DNA of 33,567 bases, from assembly GCA_944320735.1 (NCBI GenBank), contig CALUIQ010000032.1, positions 1 through 33,567 on the forward strand, given 5' to 3'. This DNA is from an uncultured Bacteroides sp. (GTDB taxonomy: Bacteria > Bacteroidota > Bacteroidia > Bacteroidales > Bacteroidaceae). Position numbers and translations under genes: made by a program. Positions 32,401-33,567 of the stretch are shown piece by piece. Each line of letters begins with the position of its first letter. The first letter of the stretch is position 1. The notes below the pieces were generated by a model. The model had not been told where the DNA came from. It saw only the letters and a list, made by a program, of their open reading frames with translations, and did not search any database.

Positions 32401-33308
32401 ATAACGCCAAGGCAGTGCCCTTCGACTTGGTTATGGACCTGCACTCCATCAACCAACTGGATAAGCTGCACTACTTGCCGCGTGAGAATGCCGGAAACGG
32501 AACATTGCTGAAAGGCACAATAGCTTATAGTATGGACAAGGAGAATTGGACGGAAGCGGGAGCCTTTGAATGGAAACGCGACAACGAGACGAAGCTGTTC
32601 ACTTTCGCAGGTAAGCCGACCGCACGCTACATCAAACTGCATATAGACGAAGCAGTAGGAAACTACGGTTCGGGACGTGAAATCTATGTGTTCAAGGTTC
32701 CGGGCACGGAAAGCTATCTGCCGGGCGACATCAACAACGACAAGAAGATTGACGAGAACGACCTGACATCCTACACCAACTATACCGGCCTGCGCAAAGG
32801 CGATTCAGACTTCGAAGGCTACATCAGCCGCGGTGACCTGAATGTCAACAACCTGATTGATGCTTACGACATTTCTGCCGTAGCTACCCAGTTGGAAGAC
32901 GGTGCCAATACGTACAAAGTCGAAAAAGTGGGCGGTTCCATCAGCCTGGCAACCAATAAGCGTACATACGCCAAGGGTGAGACCGTAGAAATCACGGTGA
33001 AGGGTACCGGACTAAGTGCGGTGAATGCCCTCAGCTTCGCATTGCCCTACAACCCGGCAGACTACCAATTCGCAGGCATCGAACCTCTGGCCGTGAAAGG
33101 TATGCACAATATGACAAACGACCGCCTGCACACCAACGGCGAGAAAGCGCTCTATCCCACGTTTGTCAACCTGGGTGACAAGCCCACGCTGGAAGGTGAT
33201 TGCGACCTGTTTGTCATCAAACTAAAAGCCAATCGCGACCTGACATTCGACCTCCAAGCCAAGGACGGTTTCTTGGTGAACAAGCGAATGGAAACAGTAA
33301 GGTTCTGA
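29454..33308 (+). CDS. Secreted GH31 glycosidase with FN3, discoidin-like, dockerin-like and cohesin-like modules
   Basis: A 1284-residue exported enzyme; signal peptide about 1-26 (LELALAAVALLSFSPQGFA). The GH31 N-terminal beta-sandwich is about 45-270 and the (beta/alpha)8 barrel about 275-640. The presumed nucleophile is Asp425 in RVLKTDVAWVGAGYS and the acid/base Asp477 in AGIWSGDQTGGNW. The nucleophile context is not the WxDMNE of alpha-glucosidases, so 'alpha-glucosidase' would be misleading. The GWAGTQRYAGIWSGDQ and NDGYGAGYGQ segments recall the GH31 alpha-N-acetylgalactosaminidases acting on mucin-type glycans (an inference). A C-terminal beta-domain follows, then FN3 (about 865-942), a discoidin-like F5/8 region (about 945-1082), a dockerin-like module (about 1090-1155, two EF-hand-like loops GDINNDKKIDENDL and GDLNVNNLIDAYDI) and a cohesin-like beta domain (about 1160-1284). 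Monocistronic; no SusCD nearby. Confidence 0.85.
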   Translation: MKRHFCKLELALAAVALLSFSPQGFANTSYGEVNQALAVRQQAMQVTDIVQINPTTVEVRLADNRRLTLDFYGENIFRMFQDNAGGILRGPEAMPEAQILVDSPRRNVVRLTVENTANEMSVATEEVKVAFDPQTGLMRVINLKTGTTVMEEARPALFEKTEVTLTFKEAPDEYFYGGGVQNGRFSHKGRTIAIENQNSWTDGGVASPNPFYWSTKGYGLMWHTFKRGTYDFGNEEKGIVKLSHKTNYLDCFIMVNEGAVPLLNDFYQLTGHPVLLPKFGFYEGHLNAYNRDYWKENEKGILFEDGKRYKESQKDKDGIKESLNGEKNNYQFSARAVIDRYKSHDMPLGWLLPNDGYGAGYGQDSTLDGNIQNLRNLTDYAHQHGVEIGLWTQSDLHPKAGVEALLQRDIVKEVRDAGVRVLKTDVAWVGAGYSFGLNGVADVAQVMTYYGNDARPFIISLDGWAGTQRYAGIWSGDQTGGNWEYIRFHIPTYIGSGLSGNPNITSDMDGIFGGKNLAVNTRDFQWKAFTPMQLNMDGWGANEKYPHALGEPATSINRWYLKLKSEIMPYAYSIAREAVDGLPMMRAMFLEYPNGYTLGKSTQYQYLYGPYFLVAPIYQATKADSLGNDVRNGIYLPEGQWIDYFTGDLYKGNLILNNFDAPLWKLPVFVKRGAIIPMTTAHNNVNEMNTALRAYELYPYGQSEFTEYDDDGTTEQYRTGKFVTTRIASSLDEKGNLTVTIDPAQGNYEGFVREKTTELRINVTAKPKKLTAKIGKNKVKLTETTSLDDFNKGENVYFYDETPELNRFATPGSEFAKVSVVKNPQLLVKLAASDITAAQTVVNVKGYVYAPAEKYRLTSGALTAPQPQITEANTEAYTLKPTWEKVNNADFYEIEFNDMRYSTIRDTELLFEDLQAETNYTFKVRAVNEDGYSDWATCSATTKRNPLEFAIKGITGETTAANQGRSIRRLFDFEAGELWHTKYNAKAVPFDLVMDLHSINQLDKLHYLPRENAGNGTLLKGTIAYSMDKENWTEAGAFEWKRDNETKLFTFAGKPTARYIKLHIDEAVGNYGSGREIYVFKVPGTESYLPGDINNDKKIDENDLTSYTNYTGLRKGDSDFEGYISRGDLNVNNLIDAYDISAVATQLEDGANTYKVEKVGGSISLATNKRTYAKGETVEITVKGTGLSAVNALSFALPYNPADYQFAGIEPLAVKGMHNMTNDRLHTNGEKALYPTFVNLGDKPTLEGDCDLFVIKLKANRDLTFDLQAKDGFLVNKRMETVRF

Positions 33309-33328
33309 ATCTGAAACTACAATAGGCT

Positions 33329-33367
33329 AAAAAAGAACGTGTTGGGAAAAACGGCACGTTCTTTTTT
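33329..33367 (+). terminator. Intrinsic terminator of the GH31 gene
   Basis: A 13-bp stem (AAAAAAGAACGTG, 33329-33341, with CACGTTCTTTTTT, 33355-33367), a 13-nt loop and a T-run, 20 bp after the GH31 stop. Functional in both directions by symmetry. Confidence 0.88.
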
Positions 33368-33459
33368 ATTGGAGTTGTCGCCATTTCCATCAATGACTTG
33401 CCACTGAGTTTTTGGACTGACCTCTCTTAAACGATTTAAGCGATGTCAGGCGTATATGC

Positions 33460-33496
33460 AAAAAAAGAGTCCCGATTTCTCGGAACTCTTTTTTTT
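33460..33496 (-). terminator. Terminator of the leftward gene at the right edge
   Basis: AAAAAAAGAGT (33460-33470) pairs with ACTCTTTTTTT (33485-33495), with inner CCGA/TCGG pairing. It lies 30 bp beyond the stop of the edge gene and has T-runs on both strands. The about 90 bases between the two terminators hold nothing I recognise. Confidence 0.8.
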
Positions 33497-33526
33497 ATAG
33501 GAATGTTCTTAATCAGTCTTATATGA

Positions 33527-33567
33527 TTAGAGCTTCGGACCGGCAGCAACCAATGCCTTGCCAGCTT
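33527..33567 (-). CDS. pckA: C-terminal end of a leftward gene, probably PEP carboxykinase
   Basis: Only 12 full codons are visible before the stop TAA (33527-33529): AGKALVAAGPKL, preceded by a codon ending in AA. From memory this equals the C-terminus of Bacteroides ATP-dependent phosphoenolpyruvate carboxykinase (…EAGKALVAAGPKL), and the partial codon is compatible with the Glu. That enzyme fixes CO2 onto PEP to give oxaloacetate and ATP in the succinate-forming fermentation. Twelve residues are too few for certainty. Confidence 0.5.
   Translation of the reverse strand, partial: AGKALVAAGPKL

Overview
The window reads as chromosomal DNA from Bacteroides or a close relative (Bacteroidales). 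The protein families are typical of that group: a succinylornithine-type carbamoyltransferase, DUF3316, DUF5690 and DUF6078-like proteins, and a dockerin-bearing GH31 enzyme. Most genes lack a Shine-Dalgarno sequence, and many are preceded by the Bacteroides -7 motif TAnnTTTG (repeatedly TATCTTTG, TATATTTG or TACCTTTG). There is no rRNA, CRISPR array, prophage or complete insertion sequence.

Left part (1-5220, leftward): the SUF iron-sulfur assembly genes sufC, sufD and sufS (sufS runs off the left edge). Debris separates them. Between sufD and sufS lie a PIN-type toxin-antitoxin remnant inside a 55-bp inverted repeat and a frameshifted GNAT acetyltransferase with its small partner gene between two copies of a REP-like element. 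Between sufC and sufD lies a deleted GxxExxY gene inside another inverted repeat. sufB is not present.

5292-12379 (leftward): frr, rsgA, then a membrane fusion protein, an RND pump and a TolC-like outer membrane factor. The efflux genes overlap by 4 bp, so they are one translationally coupled tripartite pump operon. 12524-16124 (leftward): a zinc dehydrogenase, an MFS transporter and an OprO/OprP-type porin, which look like one uptake and catabolic unit. Divergent from it is a helix-turn-helix protein of unknown role (16317-17243).

17303-20531: a VapBC-type toxin-antitoxin pair directly behind pyrH, an AlkD-like DNA alkylation repair protein, a duplicated YccF membrane protein followed by an array of five short palindromes, and a DUF6078-like protein. 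Next come a tRNA-Leu(TAG) gene with promoter and terminator, and a small lipoprotein. A leftward parC - DUF3316 - S41 peptidase operon ends against the lipoprotein gene. 26148-28214 is an ADP-forming acyl-CoA synthetase, and 28308-29261 is argF' for arginine synthesis.

29454-33308 encodes a large secreted GH31 glycosidase whose catalytic motifs differ from classical alpha-glucosidases and which ends in dockerin-like plus cohesin-like modules. The right edge holds two terminators and the last codons of a leftward gene, probably pckA.

The most unusual content is the set of repeat-bounded, decayed small modules lodged in the suf locus, the 23-nt-period palindrome array after yccF, and the architecture of the GH31 protein.
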